Assembly: GCA_964541155.1 (NCBI GenBank)
Contig: CAZIPC010000001.1
Span: 186,001-250,000 of the forward strand
Origin: UBA4416 sp964541155
GTDB taxonomy: Bacteria; Bacteroidota; Bacteroidia; B-17B0; Aurantibacillaceae
Direction: 5' to 3'
Length of the DNA stretch: 64,000 bases
Shown here: piece by piece, positions 1 to 8,647 of the stretch
Position numbering within the stretch: position 1 is the first letter of the stretch
How the letters are laid out: the number at the start of each line of letters is the position of its first letter
The notes under the pieces: generated by a model
Databases searched by the model: none
What the model was told of the DNA's origin: nothing
The model's input: the letters and a program-made list of their open reading frames with translations, nothing else
Position numbers and translations under genes: made by a program

Positions 1-989
1 CGTTCAATAATATCTACAACTTTTAACCCTTCTAGTGCGTTTGTTGTAATTTTTGTTTTTCCTGTAATTGTATCAACTACATTTTCAATTACATTATGAT
101 GGTTGTTAGCTGAGCCTTTATAAGCTCCATAATCATTTGCTGGATTTGTTTCAGCAAGTACAGGCATTTTATAATCTTTAATATTACATACATCAACCTG
201 ATCCATGTATTGTCCACCAACTTTTATACTTCCTTTACTTCCCACTATAGTTAATGATGATTCTAAGTTTTTATCCCATACTGCTGTAGAATAGTTAATA
301 CTACCCATTCCTCCATTAATAAAATCAAAACTCACAAATCCACTGTCTTCAAATGCTGTAGATTGTTGATGGTTAAAGTCGGCAAATTTCGCTTGGATAT
401 TTTTAATATCTCCAAATAGCCAATACATAATATCAATCCAGTGAGAAAACTGTGTAAATAAAGTTCCTCCATCTAAATTCTCAGTGCCTTTCCATCCTCC
501 AGCTTTATAGTAACGTTCATCTCTGTTCCAATAACAATTTAATTGAACCATGTATATATCTCCTAATGTTTTGTTATCAATAATTTCTTTTAACCAAACG
601 CTTGGAGGAGAATAACGATTTTGCATAACACAAAAAACAGTTTTGCTATGAGATAATGCTGTGTAAATAATTTTTTCACAATCTGCTTTACTAAGAGCCA
701 TTGGTTTTTCTACAACAATGTGTTTGTTAGCTTCTAAAGCTTTTAACGAATGTTCTGCATGAAGTCCATTTGGAGTACATACGTTTATTACTTCAATTTC
801 GGGATGATTTTTTAATAGTTCATCAACTGAAGAATAAAATTTTTCTTGTAAATTATCTAAGCTTAATTTCTCTATAGGAGCAACGTCACACACGGCTATC
901 AATTCGCAATTTGGATTTCTACGAATCATTTCTGCGTGTCGCTTTCCGATGTGGCCTTGACCAATAACTCCGAATTTAATTTTTGTCAT
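1..989 (-). CDS. Gfo/Idh/MocA family sugar dehydrogenase (WbpB/WlbA-like), 3' end outside window
   Basis: NAD(P)-dependent oxidoreductase of the Gfo/Idh/MocA family. The first 329 codons are present; the C-terminus lies beyond the left edge. The Rossmann glycine motif GVIGQGHIGK is at residues 7-16 and the family EKP motif at 94-96. The start is the ATG at 989, one base after the stop of the upstream acetyltransferase gene, so the two are probably co-transcribed. Such a pair is typical of UDP-2,3-diacetamido-glucuronate-type sugar nucleotide synthesis, in which WbpB/WlbA oxidises UDP-GlcNAc-uronate at C3. The exact substrate is inferred from the neighbour, not visible in the sequence. A generic inositol- or glucose-dehydrogenase relative cannot be excluded. 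Confidence 0.85.
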   Translation of the reverse strand, partial: MTKIKFGVIGQGHIGKRHAEMIRRNPNCELIAVCDVAPIEKLSLDNLQEKFYSSVDELLKNHPEIEVINVCTPNGLHAEHSLKALEANKHIVVEKPMALSKADCEKIIYTALSHSKTVFCVMQNRYSPPSVWLKEIIDNKTLGDIYMVQLNCYWNRDERYYKAGGWKGTENLDGGTLFTQFSHWIDIMYWLFGDIKNIQAKFADFNHQQSTAFEDSGFVSFDFINGGMGSINYSTAVWDKNLESSLTIVGSKGSIKVGGQYMDQVDVCNIKDYKMPVLAETNPANDYGAYKGSANNHHNVIENVVDTITGKTKITTNALEGLKVVDIIE

Positions 990-990
990 T

Positions 991-1569
991 TTATGAAATT
1001 CTTTTTACAATGTTATTTTCTAATTGATATGTTTGCCCACTTTCATAACAGGTAGCTTTCCCATTTGAGTCAAATTCTAAACGATGCCCAAATTCACTCA
1101 TCCATCCAATTTGACGAGAAGGATTTCCAACAACTAATGCATAAGCAGGAACTGTTTTAGTAACAACAGTACCAGCCCCAATAAATGCATATTTCCCTAT
1201 ATCATGTCCACAAACAATAGTGGCATTAGCGCCTATGCTAGCTCCTTTGCCTACGTGAGTTTTAGCGTATTCTGATTTTCTATTTACGGCACTTCGTGGA
1301 TTAATTACATTTGTAAAAACCATCGAAGGTCCTAAAAATACATCATCATCACAAGTTACACCTGTGTATATTGAAACATTGTTTTGAACTTTTACATTTT
1401 TTCCTAAAATTACTTCAGGAGAAATAACAACGTTTTGACCAATGTTACAATTCTCTCCTAAAACACACTGAGGCATAATGTGACTAAAGTGCCATATTTT
1501 AGTTCCTTTTCCAATATTACAGCCTTCATCAATTATTGCTGAGGGGTGAGCAAAGTATGTTTGTTCCAT
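991..1569 (-). CDS. Left-handed beta-helix sugar-nucleotide N-acetyltransferase (WbpD/WlbB-like)
   Basis: 192-residue acyltransferase made almost entirely of hexapeptide repeats, for example IGKGTKIW (19-26), ENCNIGQNV, GKGASIGANATI and IGKYAFIGAG, which fold as a left-handed beta-helix trimer. The closest family I recognise is the WbpD/WlbB group, which uses acetyl-CoA to acetylate the 3-amino group of UDP-2-acetamido-3-amino-glucuronate during O-antigen or capsule synthesis. The WlbA-like dehydrogenase follows after one base, which supports this role. The length matches the family. A perfect TAnnTTTG -7 element lies just upstream on the same strand. Substrate specificity is inference. Confidence 0.88.
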   Translation of the reverse strand: MEQTYFAHPSAIIDEGCNIGKGTKIWHFSHIMPQCVLGENCNIGQNVVISPEVILGKNVKVQNNVSIYTGVTCDDDVFLGPSMVFTNVINPRSAVNRKSEYAKTHVGKGASIGANATIVCGHDIGKYAFIGAGTVVTKTVPAYALVVGNPSRQIGWMSEFGHRLEFDSNGKATCYESGQTYQLENNIVKRIS

Positions 1570-1585
1570 AGTTTATTTAGACCAA

Positions 1586-1593
1586 CAAACTTA
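1586..1593 (-). promoter_or_regulatory. Candidate -7 promoter element (TAAGTTTG) for the acetyltransferase-dehydrogenase pair
   Basis: Read on the minus strand this is TAAGTTTG, a full match to the Bacteroidota sigma-70 -7 consensus TAnnTTTG. It lies 17 bases upstream of the ATG at 1569. A TTG lies roughly 20 bases further upstream in the -33 region. The call rests on motif match only. Confidence 0.5.
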
Positions 1594-1669
1594 ATAAATA
1601 ATACTGAATTTGGGCAATTTTTATGTACTTTAAATAAAAAAAGATAACATTGCTAAAAATATTTTAAAG

Positions 1670-2338
1670 TTGAGTTTTAGATTAAATATAAAATATTATT
1701 TAGTTCATAGTTTGGGATTTACAAATAAGGAGGCTATTAGAGCTATTGAACAAAGAAAATTGATAGTAAATGGTACTGTAGTTACTGAAAATATTGAATT
1801 TAATGACACATGGGAAATTTATTATGAAGATAAATTACTTAAACCAAATACACCTTTTATTTATATAGCATTATATAAACCCAGAGGCATTGAAACTACC
1901 AATAATACAACTATTTCAAATAATTTAACAACCGTTTTTAAATTTGAAAAACATCTAGGATATGCCGGACGCTTGGACAAAGAGTCGGAGGGATTATTAA
2001 TTTTATCTAATGATGGCAAGTATATTCAAAGTTTATCTAGCCCCATAAAGGATAAAGAAAAAGAATATATTGTAACTGTTAATAAATTTATAACAGATGA
2101 ATTTTTAATACAAATGTCTTCAGGAGTTGATATTAACATATGTAAAACTAAGCCTTGTATTATAAAAAAAATATCAGACCTAGAATTTCAAATCATTTTA
2201 ACTGAAGGAAAAAATAGACAGATTAGAAGAATGTGTAAAGCTCTAGGTTATTTAGTTTCAAGGCTAATAAGAGTTAGAATTGATACGATTGAATTAGGTA
2301 ATTTAAAACCTGGAGAATACAGAGAATTTACTATATAA
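1670..2338 (+). CDS. Pseudouridine synthase, RsuA/RluB/RluF family
   Basis: 222-residue pseudouridine synthase. An N-terminal S4-like RNA-binding segment (about residues 5-50) precedes the catalytic domain, which shows KPRG (70-73), the catalytic-Asp motif GRLDKESEG with Asp103, and the C-terminal EGKNRQIRRM motif typical of the RsuA/RluB/RluE/RluF branch. The enzyme isomerises uridine in rRNA or tRNA. The start is taken as TTG at 1670 because no ATG precedes the S4 segment in frame; the ATT at 1649 is less likely. The target uridine cannot be assigned from sequence, although the RluF subgroup is the best guess. It is monocistronic and converges with the VWA gene. Confidence 0.88.
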   Translation: MSFRLNIKYYLVHSLGFTNKEAIRAIEQRKLIVNGTVVTENIEFNDTWEIYYEDKLLKPNTPFIYIALYKPRGIETTNNTTISNNLTTVFKFEKHLGYAGRLDKESEGLLILSNDGKYIQSLSSPIKDKEKEYIVTVNKFITDEFLIQMSSGVDINICKTKPCIIKKISDLEFQIILTEGKNRQIRRMCKALGYLVSRLIRVRIDTIELGNLKPGEYREFTI

Positions 2339-3475
2339 CTATTTAATCAAACTGTTTTGTTTTATTTCGTTAATTAATTGTTCTTTAGCTTTTTCTTTGT
2401 GTTTGATATGAATAAAATTTCCTTCTCCAATTTCAGCAATTTCTTTTAAGTTTTTAATAGCATCTTTGTCTTTTCCAAAGGCAATGGTAGTAAGTTTAAT
2501 GAGTTTATTTCCTTTTTTTTCAATGTACTGTTTTTGGTCATCTGTATCAAAACTAAATTTACCGTCGGTTGATAAAATAATTTGATTGTTGCCATTTGGA
2601 ATATAATTTTTTATGGCAACGTTTAAACTAAATAAAATGGCTTTTTTACCTTTTGTCATTCCTTTAGCTTTTATGTTATTTACAACTAAATGAAGTGTTG
2701 TTTTTTCATTTCCCTTAATACCGTCTAATAGTACTTTTATTGAATCTGCATAGGTAATAAATGTAATTTTATCTGATGGTCTAAGAATTTCAATAAGTTC
2801 ATGAAGTGCATACTGCATAACTTTTAATTTAGTAGTATCCTTCATAGAGCTTGATACATCAACTAAAAAAATGATATTATTAGGTTTGTATAGTTTATCA
2901 TTTAAAATAGGTTGTTGCTTAATAGTGTCTTTAAATTCACTTATGGGTTGTTTGTTTTCAGTAAAATTTTTGTTTTCAGAGTTGTTGTTGGAATGAGTAA
3001 CAGTTTCAGGATAATTTATAGTTTCTTTAGTTATTACACCATCTTTTTGTCTGTGGTTCAAATCACTTGGTTTTTTAAAATAAAAACAGGCGGTTTTATC
3101 ATCTGTTTTAATAGATTTGATATTTCCAGATAATGAAATAATAAAAGGGTTAGCATCGGCACTAGTTATTAAACTAATAGTTTCATTGAATTTTCCTGAA
3201 TGTTTTGGAGTATATTCAACAATAATTAAACTTGTATCACCTGGTATTATTGTTTTTTTTGAAGCTTTTACAATTAATCCTTTTGATGCATCTGCCCTTA
3301 ATAAATATAATGTTTTCGATTGATTATTTTTAACAATATAATCGGTTTTTATTTTATAAATATTTTCTTGTATGCCTATATCCTTATTTTCTTCATCAAC
3401 ATATATTAAACTATTTTGAGAAAATAGAGTATTTAAAAAAAAGAATAAAATGAGTGTGTTTATTAGTTTAAACAA
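2339..3475 (-). CDS. Secreted VWA-domain protein with N-terminal DUF1573/ASH-like domain
   Basis: 378-residue exported protein. Residues 1-20 are a signal peptide ending near LFSQ. Residues about 35-120 resemble the immunoglobulin-like DUF1573 (ASH) fold. A low-complexity Asn/Lys/Thr linker follows (about 140-195), then a von Willebrand factor A domain from about 200. The MIDAS metal-binding motif DVSSS is at 206-210 and a second acidic motif STDGKFSFD is present. VWA domains bind protein ligands through a divalent cation, so this is probably a cell-surface or periplasmic adhesion or scaffold protein. It is the last gene of a PhoH-MazG-VWA minus-strand run, starting one base after the MazG stop. 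The ligand is unknown. Confidence 0.8.
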   Translation of the reverse strand: MFKLINTLILFFFLNTLFSQNSLIYVDEENKDIGIQENIYKIKTDYIVKNNQSKTLYLLRADASKGLIVKASKKTIIPGDTSLIIVEYTPKHSGKFNETISLITSADANPFIISLSGNIKSIKTDDKTACFYFKKPSDLNHRQKDGVITKETINYPETVTHSNNNSENKNFTENKQPISEFKDTIKQQPILNDKLYKPNNIIFLVDVSSSMKDTTKLKVMQYALHELIEILRPSDKITFITYADSIKVLLDGIKGNEKTTLHLVVNNIKAKGMTKGKKAILFSLNVAIKNYIPNGNNQIILSTDGKFSFDTDDQKQYIEKKGNKLIKLTTIAFGKDKDAIKNLKEIAEIGEGNFIHIKHKEKAKEQLINEIKQNSLIK

Positions 3476-3476
3476 T

Positions 3477-3806
3477 TTATTTAAGTTTTTGATTATTTAT
3501 ATGTCTTTCGGAATCTCTGTTTGTTTTTTTGTTTAGATTTTTCTTTAAGGCTTCTTCTAAATTTATTCCTGTTTGGTTGGCTATGCAAATAAGAACAAAT
3601 AAAACATCAGCTAACTCATCACCTAAATCTTTATGTTTATCAGATTCTTTTTCGCTTTGTTCGCCGTATCTTCTGGCAATAATTCTTGCAACTTCGCCTA
3701 CTTCTTCTGTTAATATAGCCATATTAGTAAGTTCGTTAAAATAACGAATACCATATTGTTTTATCCAATTATCAACTTGTAATTGTGCTTCTTTTATTGT
3801 CATCAT
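3477..3806 (-). CDS. MazG-like nucleotide pyrophosphohydrolase
   Basis: 109-residue all-alpha NTP pyrophosphohydrolase of the MazG/dUTPase-beta superfamily. The metal-binding signature appears as EEVGEVA (34-40) and DELADVLF (63-70), the EExxE...DExxD arrangement. Single-domain MazG proteins hydrolyse (d)NTPs to monophosphates plus pyrophosphate, usually as house-cleaning enzymes; the preferred nucleotide is not predictable here. Tandem ATG codons start the gene directly after the PhoH stop codon with no spacer, so translation is probably coupled. The length is normal for the short form. Confidence 0.85.
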   Translation of the reverse strand: MMTIKEAQLQVDNWIKQYGIRYFNELTNMAILTEEVGEVARIIARRYGEQSEKESDKHKDLGDELADVLFVLICIANQTGINLEEALKKNLNKKTNRDSERHINNQKLK

Positions 3807-4766
3807 TTATTTTCTAATATTATCCTCTTCGTATTTTTCTATAATTGCTTTTACTAATCGGTGTCTTATAACGTCTACAGTTGTTAGTTCTATAATATCA
3901 ATTCCTTCTGTTTTTTTTAATAATCTTACAGCCTGAGCCAAACCAGAAGTTTGGTTTCGAGGTAAATCTATTTGAGTCATATCTCCAGTTATGATAAATT
4001 TAGCGTTTGCTCCCATGCGAGTTAAAAACATTTTCATTTGACTTTCTGTAGTATTTTGAGCTTCATCTAAAATAACAAAAGCATTGTCTAACGTTCTCCC
4101 TCTCATAAAAGCTAGCGGTGCAATTTGTATTATTTTGGCTTCTAGGTATTGATTTAATTTATCTAGTGGCACCATATCGTAAAGAGCGTCATACAATGGT
4201 TGCATATATGGATCTAATTTTTCTTTTAAATCACCTGGTAAAAAACCCAAGTTTTCCCCAGCTTCAACAGCGGGTCTGGTTAGTATAATTCGTTTTACTT
4301 CTTTATTTTTTAATGCTCTCACAGCTAATGCAACAGCGGTATATGTTTTTCCGGTTCCTGCTGGTCCAACTGCAAATAACATGTCATTTTTACTAACAGA
4401 TTGCATCATTTTTCTTTGATTATCTGTTCGAGCTTTAATTACTAGTCCATTATTTCCAAACACAATAATATCAGATCCGGTAGCTTCTTCTTTTGCATGT
4501 AATAAATTATCTCCGGTTTGCCCCAATAAACGTTCAATAACTGTATCTGTTAATAAACCATTTTTATGATAGTAATCTACCATCATATTTAATTTTTTTT
4601 CAAAGTGAGTAATTTCAGTTTCTTCTCCTAAAGCTTTAATTGAATATCCTCTGGCTACTATTTTTAATTTCGGAAAATATTTTTTTATCACATTGAGTTT
4701 CACATCGTTTACACCATATATTTCAACTGGTTCAACGCTATCAAGGGTAATTATTTTTTCAATCAA
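3807..4766 (-). CDS. PhoH family ATPase
   Basis: 319-residue PhoH-type protein, of usual length for the PhoH/PhoL group. Walker A is GPAGTGKT (134-141) and Walker B is ILDEAQ (232-237), followed by the conserved TGDMTQIDLP region. An N-terminal KH-like segment (about 1-100) precedes the ATPase core. PhoH proteins are RNA-associated ATPases, sometimes linked to YbeY-dependent ribosome quality control, but no YbeY gene lies beside this one. It is first in the PhoH-MazG-VWA run and divergent from the SAM hydrolase gene. The biological role beyond ATPase activity is uncertain. Confidence 0.92.
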   Translation of the reverse strand: MIEKIITLDSVEPVEIYGVNDVKLNVIKKYFPKLKIVARGYSIKALGEETEITHFEKKLNMMVDYYHKNGLLTDTVIERLLGQTGDNLLHAKEEATGSDIIVFGNNGLVIKARTDNQRKMMQSVSKNDMLFAVGPAGTGKTYTAVALAVRALKNKEVKRIILTRPAVEAGENLGFLPGDLKEKLDPYMQPLYDALYDMVPLDKLNQYLEAKIIQIAPLAFMRGRTLDNAFVILDEAQNTTESQMKMFLTRMGANAKFIITGDMTQIDLPRNQTSGLAQAVRLLKKTEGIDIIELTTVDVIRHRLVKAIIEKYEEDNIRK

Positions 4767-4872
4767 GGTCTAAAAATTTATGTTAATAATCGTGTTAATC
4801 AAATACTAGTTTTACTAAAAACTATGCCTAATTTATTATTTACTTTTGAGTAAATTAAATAAAGTTTTCAAT

Positions 4873-5691
4873 ATGTCGATAATTACCATTACTACAGATT
4901 TGGGTTATAGAGACCCTTACTTAGCTATGGTAAAAGGCGTTTTATACAATAAACAACCTAACATTAAAATAGTTGATTTATCCTGTGATGTTAAACCACA
5001 TGCTCATAATGAGGGTGCTTTTGCTTTAAAAAGTGCTCTGCCATATTTTAGCGAAGGAACAATACACTTATTTGCAGTTAAATTTTTAAATTCTTCTGAA
5101 ACTATTGCTAATTTATCTGTTGATAATACCCGTTATTTATTAACTAAGTATAAAGGTCAGTATATAATTTGTCCTGATAATGGTGTTTATACCCTTATAG
5201 ACAAAGCATTTAATGAACCTGTATATCTATTATATTTTGATTCAGAAAAACAACATTCTTTTTATTTAAGAGATATTTTTACAGACATAACCAATAAATT
5301 ATTAAATAATATTCCTCTTAACGAATTTTGTTCCGAAACTCAAGATTATTGTAAATTGTATACATTTGAAAGTTTTGCAACTCCTAATAATTTGCAGGGC
5401 TCTGTTTTATATGAAGATGATTTTGGAAATTTAATCACAAGCATAACTAGGCAAGAGTTTGATAAAATAGTTGGTAACAAAAGGTTTTCTATACCTTTAC
5501 CTGCCCAAAATATTACTAAAATTCATAATACGTACGATGATGTTAAAATTGGAGATGTGGTTTGTTTTTTTAATTCAATGGATTTGTTGGAAATATCATC
5601 ACTAGGGCAATCTGCTAATAAAATAGTAATTAATAGAAATGTATTAAGTAGATATAAAATTGAAAAAATAATAATAGAAATATATGATTAA
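4873..5691 (+). CDS. SAM hydroxide adenosyltransferase / SAM hydrolase (DUF62 family)
   Basis: 272-residue member of the S-adenosyl-L-methionine hydroxide adenosyltransferase family, which converts SAM and hydroxide to adenosine and methionine and is related to fluorinase and chlorinase. The N-terminus ITITTDLGYRDPYLAMVKG carries the conserved Asp residues, and the C-terminal domain carries YEDDFGNLITSI. The ATG at 4873 is preferred because the family usually begins just before this beta-strand; an in-frame TTG at 4846 would add nine residues. The gene is divergent from phoH and overlaps the next gene by eight bases. Confidence 0.85.
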   Translation: MSIITITTDLGYRDPYLAMVKGVLYNKQPNIKIVDLSCDVKPHAHNEGAFALKSALPYFSEGTIHLFAVKFLNSSETIANLSVDNTRYLLTKYKGQYIICPDNGVYTLIDKAFNEPVYLLYFDSEKQHSFYLRDIFTDITNKLLNNIPLNEFCSETQDYCKLYTFESFATPNNLQGSVLYEDDFGNLITSITRQEFDKIVGNKRFSIPLPAQNITKIHNTYDDVKIGDVVCFFNSMDLLEISSLGQSANKIVINRNVLSRYKIEKIIIEIYD

Positions 5692-5971
5692 GAGATTTGT
5701 GAAAATGACATTTAAGGAAGATTGTATTGAAAATTTTAAATCAATTTTTAATTCTAGCAAACACTTAATATTAGCCATGGAAGGCTGTGAGCATGTTGAA
5801 TTATTGCAAGATGTGAGTAATCCTAAAGTTTTTTTTACATTAAGTATATGGGAATCATCTCAACATTTAGATCATTATCGTCATTCAGAACTGTTTGAAG
5901 GTGTTTGGTTAAAAACTAAAGTACTATTTGATGATAAACCTCAAGCATGGAGTGTAACATTAATCAATTAA
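5684..5971 (+). CDS. Antibiotic biosynthesis monooxygenase (ABM)-like small protein
   Basis: 95-residue protein with the dimeric alpha/beta-barrel pattern of ABM-like proteins: a short N-terminal strand (IKRFVKMTF), helix EDCIENFKSIF, strand GCEHVELLQDV, strand FFTLSIWES, helix LDHYRHSELFEGVW and a final strand ending WSVTLIN. Relatives include haem-degrading, quinone-oxidising and purely structural members, so activity cannot be assigned. Its ATG overlaps the end of the SAM hydrolase gene, showing translational coupling. It might be involved in the same small-molecule metabolism, but that is inference from position. Confidence 0.7.
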   Translation: MIKRFVKMTFKEDCIENFKSIFNSSKHLILAMEGCEHVELLQDVSNPKVFFTLSIWESSQHLDHYRHSELFEGVWLKTKVLFDDKPQAWSVTLIN

Positions 5972-6063
5972 CAGTACTAGTAAATATTTTTATTATATTT
6001 GAATTTATACTTCCGCAAAGTTTTATTGTATCTTAAATTATTATATAAAACAATATTATTACT

Positions 6064-7026
6064 ATGAAAAAAATTATTTCTACATTTTTGTTATGTTTTT
6101 CAAGCATAATTTTATTTTCTCAGTCAAATTCTAATTTGATTATCTTTTCAGAAGATGGATATAAATTTTATTTAATTCTTAATGGAATAAGGCAAAACGA
6201 ACAGCCTCTCACTAATGTTAAAGTTGTTGATTTAAATCAACCGTATTATTCTGCTAAAATTATTTTTGAAGATAAAACCCAACCAATTTTAGAAAAAAAG
6301 TTTTTACAAGTTAGAGATGTGGAATCTAATGGTCCATTAGAAGTTACATATAAAATAAAGAAAAATAATAAATTAGTAAATGTTTTACGTTTTTATAGTC
6401 AAGTTCCCATTACACAAGCAGTTCCAGCTTCACAAGATGTATCTGTAGTTCATTTTAATACTACTCCAATGCCCGAAATAGAAACTATATCTGTGTCTCA
6501 ACATGTAACTACTACAACCACTTCGGGAAATAATGCGAATAATAATGCAAATATTTCTGTTGGAACTAACGCTATGGGAGTTGGTATAAATATGAATATT
6601 AATATACAAGATCCTACAATACATAATAATACAACAACAACAACAACCTCATACACAACCACAACATCTTCTAGTAATTCAAATTATAATTCAAACAATC
6701 AAGTTGTTTCTCAACAAACTAACAATAATTCTTGTGAAGCAAGTTTTGCAATGTCTGCAACTAACTTTACTGCTGCAAAAAATACTATTTCTAAACAATC
6801 ATTCGATGATACAAAGTTATCTACTGCTAAACAAGTTATAAAATCAAATTGTTTAACAGCAGAACAAATTAAAGAGCTAATGTTATTATTTAGTTTTGAA
6901 GATACACGATTAACTTTAGCTAAATTTGCCTACAATCGCTGTGTAGACAAAAACAATTATTTTATTTTAAATGATGCATTTACTTTTGATTCATCTGTTG
7001 AAGAATTAAATAAGTCTTTAAAATAA
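6064..7026 (+). CDS. Secreted DUF4476 protein with Asn/Thr-rich linker
   Basis: 320-residue exported protein with a Lys-led signal peptide (1-20, cleavage near LFSQ). An N-terminal domain of unknown type (about 20-125) is followed by an Asn/Thr/Ser-rich low-complexity region (about 140-225), with runs such as NNTTTTTTSYTTTT, and a C-terminal helical DUF4476 domain (about 230-320: SFDDTKLSTAKQVI, LTAEQIKELMLLFSFEDTRL). DUF4476 is a Bacteroidota-associated domain of unknown function. The gene stands alone and ends at a strong terminator. The location is probably periplasmic or cell-surface. Confidence 0.75.
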   Translation: MKKIISTFLLCFSSIILFSQSNSNLIIFSEDGYKFYLILNGIRQNEQPLTNVKVVDLNQPYYSAKIIFEDKTQPILEKKFLQVRDVESNGPLEVTYKIKKNNKLVNVLRFYSQVPITQAVPASQDVSVVHFNTTPMPEIETISVSQHVTTTTTSGNNANNNANISVGTNAMGVGINMNINIQDPTIHNNTTTTTTSYTTTTSSSNSNYNSNNQVVSQQTNNNSCEASFAMSATNFTAAKNTISKQSFDDTKLSTAKQVIKSNCLTAEQIKELMLLFSFEDTRLTLAKFAYNRCVDKNNYFILNDAFTFDSSVEELNKSLK

Positions 7027-7044
7027 ATAAAACATGATATAAAC

Positions 7045-7078
7045 AATAAAAAAGGTTGCACTAGCAACCTTTTTTATT
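7045..7078 (+). terminator. Rho-independent terminator after the DUF4476 gene
   Basis: Perfect 15-bp inverted repeat with a 4-base loop. The core is GGTTGC-acta-GCAACC flanked by A6 on the left and T6 on the right. It lies 19 bases after the stop of the DUF4476 gene. Because both flanks are A/T tracts it could act on either strand, but only the plus-strand gene ends here. Confidence 0.85.
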
Positions 7079-7106
7079 GTTTATAATTAAGTATTTTTAT
7101 ATAAAA

Positions 7107-7757
7107 ATGTTTTTTATGATTACTTATTCAATTTTAATTGTAACAATTATATTTTCGGTTTACGCAATGAATAAGCCTGAAATCAAATATAAATATATAT
7201 TTCATCCTTATTTTATTAAGTATAAAAATGAGCATTATCGTTTTTTATCACACGCTTTTTTACATGGAGATATTCTTCATTTAGCATTTAATATGTATGC
7301 ACTTTTGATGTTTGGTCCAATTGTTGAAAAACAATTATTACCATTGTTATTAGGTTCTGTAGGAGAGCCTAATATTAAATTAGGAATGGTGTTTTATATT
7401 TTATTATATACCGGTGCCATTTACGCTTCATCAATTGTTGAATATCTTAAAAATAAAAATAATCCTATTTATACATCTCTAGGAGCAAGTGGCGCAGTAA
7501 ATGCATTAATCTTTAGTTTTATTACATGCGCCCCAATGTCTAGGCTAGGATTCTTTTTTATACCAATGCCAGCCTTTGTATTTGGTATATTGTATTTAGG
7601 AATTAGTTATTATTTGAGTAAACGTAATACAGGAAATAGTTCTATAGATAATATTGGTCATAGTGCTCATTTTTTTGGAGCCATTTTTGGAATATTATTT
7701 ACATTGGTATTAGGTTTATTAAATCAGGAAGTTTATTTTCGATTAATTAATAATTAA
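7107..7757 (+). CDS. Rhomboid family intramembrane serine protease
   Basis: Multi-pass membrane protein of 216 residues with six hydrophobic segments. The rhomboid catalytic dyad is visible: GASGAVNAL carries the GxSG serine and IGHSAHFFGAIFG carries the histidine in the last segment. The conserved early HAFLHGDILHLAFNMYAL motif (H-x4-H...N) matches the oxyanion region of bacterial rhomboids. Rhomboids cut transmembrane helices of other membrane proteins; the substrate is unknown. The ATG at 7107 is chosen over a TTG at 7077, which lies inside the upstream terminator. The ATG at 7116 is also possible. The next gene follows after four bases. Confidence 0.88.
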   Translation: MFFMITYSILIVTIIFSVYAMNKPEIKYKYIFHPYFIKYKNEHYRFLSHAFLHGDILHLAFNMYALLMFGPIVEKQLLPLLLGSVGEPNIKLGMVFYILLYTGAIYASSIVEYLKNKNNPIYTSLGASGAVNALIFSFITCAPMSRLGFFFIPMPAFVFGILYLGISYYLSKRNTGNSSIDNIGHSAHFFGAIFGILFTLVLGLLNQEVYFRLINN

Positions 7758-7761
7758 AACT

Positions 7762-8523
7762 ATGAAAGTTACTTTTTTGGGAACAGGCACATCCCAAGGC
7801 GTTCCAATTATATGTTGCGAATGCCAGGTTTGTAAATCTTCTAATCCAAAAGATAATCGATTAAGAACATCTATTTTAATAGAAAGTGATTTAGCAAAAG
7901 TAGTTATTGATACAGGCCCTGATTTTAGGCAGCAAATGCTTCGTCAAAAAATAAAATCATTAGATGCTGTTGTGTTTACTCACGAGCATAAAGATCACAT
8001 AGCAGGGTTGGATGAAGTTAAAGCATTTAATTTCTTTAATAACATGAGAATGCCCATATATGCAACAGAAAGAGTACAAGAAGCATTAAAAAGAGAATTT
8101 GCATATATTTTTGCCGAAGATAAATATCCAGGTATTCCCGAAATAGATGTATTTTCGATAAAAGATGAGTTAATTAAAATTAAAGATATTGAGTTACAGC
8201 CAATTGATGTTATACACTATCGTTTGCCAGTTAAAGCATACAGAATAAAAGATTTTACATATATCACTGATGCAAATTATATTTCTGTAGAAGAAAAACA
8301 AAAAATAAAAGGCTCTAAAATTATAGTTGTAAATGCTTTAAGAAAAGAAGAACATGTTTCGCATTTTACGTTTCAACAAGCAATAAATTTAATGAATGAA
8401 TTAAAACCCGATAAAGCTTATTTTACTCATATATCCCATCAATTAGGACTTCATGAAGAGGTTTCAAAAGAATTACCTCCTTTTATAAATTTAGCTTATG
8501 ATGGGTTGCAGATTGAGATTTAA
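7762..8523 (+). CDS. MBL-fold metallohydrolase, PhnP-like
   Basis: 253-residue metallo-beta-lactamase-fold hydrolase. The metal motif HEHKDH is at 74-79 and a C-terminal FTHISHQLGLH supplies further ligands. Early cysteines at 18, 19, 21 and 24 resemble the structural zinc site of PhnP, a phosphodiesterase acting on cyclic ribose phosphates. No phn genes are nearby, so the phosphonate role is not implied, and similar proteins are annotated only as MBL-fold hydrolases in Bacteroidota. It probably shares a transcript with the rhomboid gene four bases upstream. Confidence 0.82.
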   Translation: MKVTFLGTGTSQGVPIICCECQVCKSSNPKDNRLRTSILIESDLAKVVIDTGPDFRQQMLRQKIKSLDAVVFTHEHKDHIAGLDEVKAFNFFNNMRMPIYATERVQEALKREFAYIFAEDKYPGIPEIDVFSIKDELIKIKDIELQPIDVIHYRLPVKAYRIKDFTYITDANYISVEEKQKIKGSKIIVVNALRKEEHVSHFTFQQAINLMNELKPDKAYFTHISHQLGLHEEVSKELPPFINLAYDGLQIEI

Positions 8524-8613
8524 AATCGTTAGTTTTAACTAATCAATATTCAATATTGTTCAAAAATTCATTAATTGTTAATTTGTTATTGTTTAAACAT
8601 TCTGGCTTAATCG

Positions 8614-8621
8614 TAAATTTG
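8614..8621 (+). promoter_or_regulatory. Candidate -7 promoter element (TAAATTTG) for purA
   Basis: A full match to the Bacteroidota -7 consensus TAnnTTTG, 27 bases before the purA ATG. A TTG lies 22 bases upstream of it, a little far for the -33 box. The rest of the 8524-8647 gap shows no riboswitch-like structure that I can recognise. Confidence 0.5.
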
Positions 8622-8647
8622 AGTGCTTTTTAAAAAAGTATGAAATT

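Noticed and set aside
8524..8647. Riboswitch in the purA leader (also checked before guaA)
   Set aside because: Leaders are short (or almost absent at guaA) and no purine-riboswitch core was seen.
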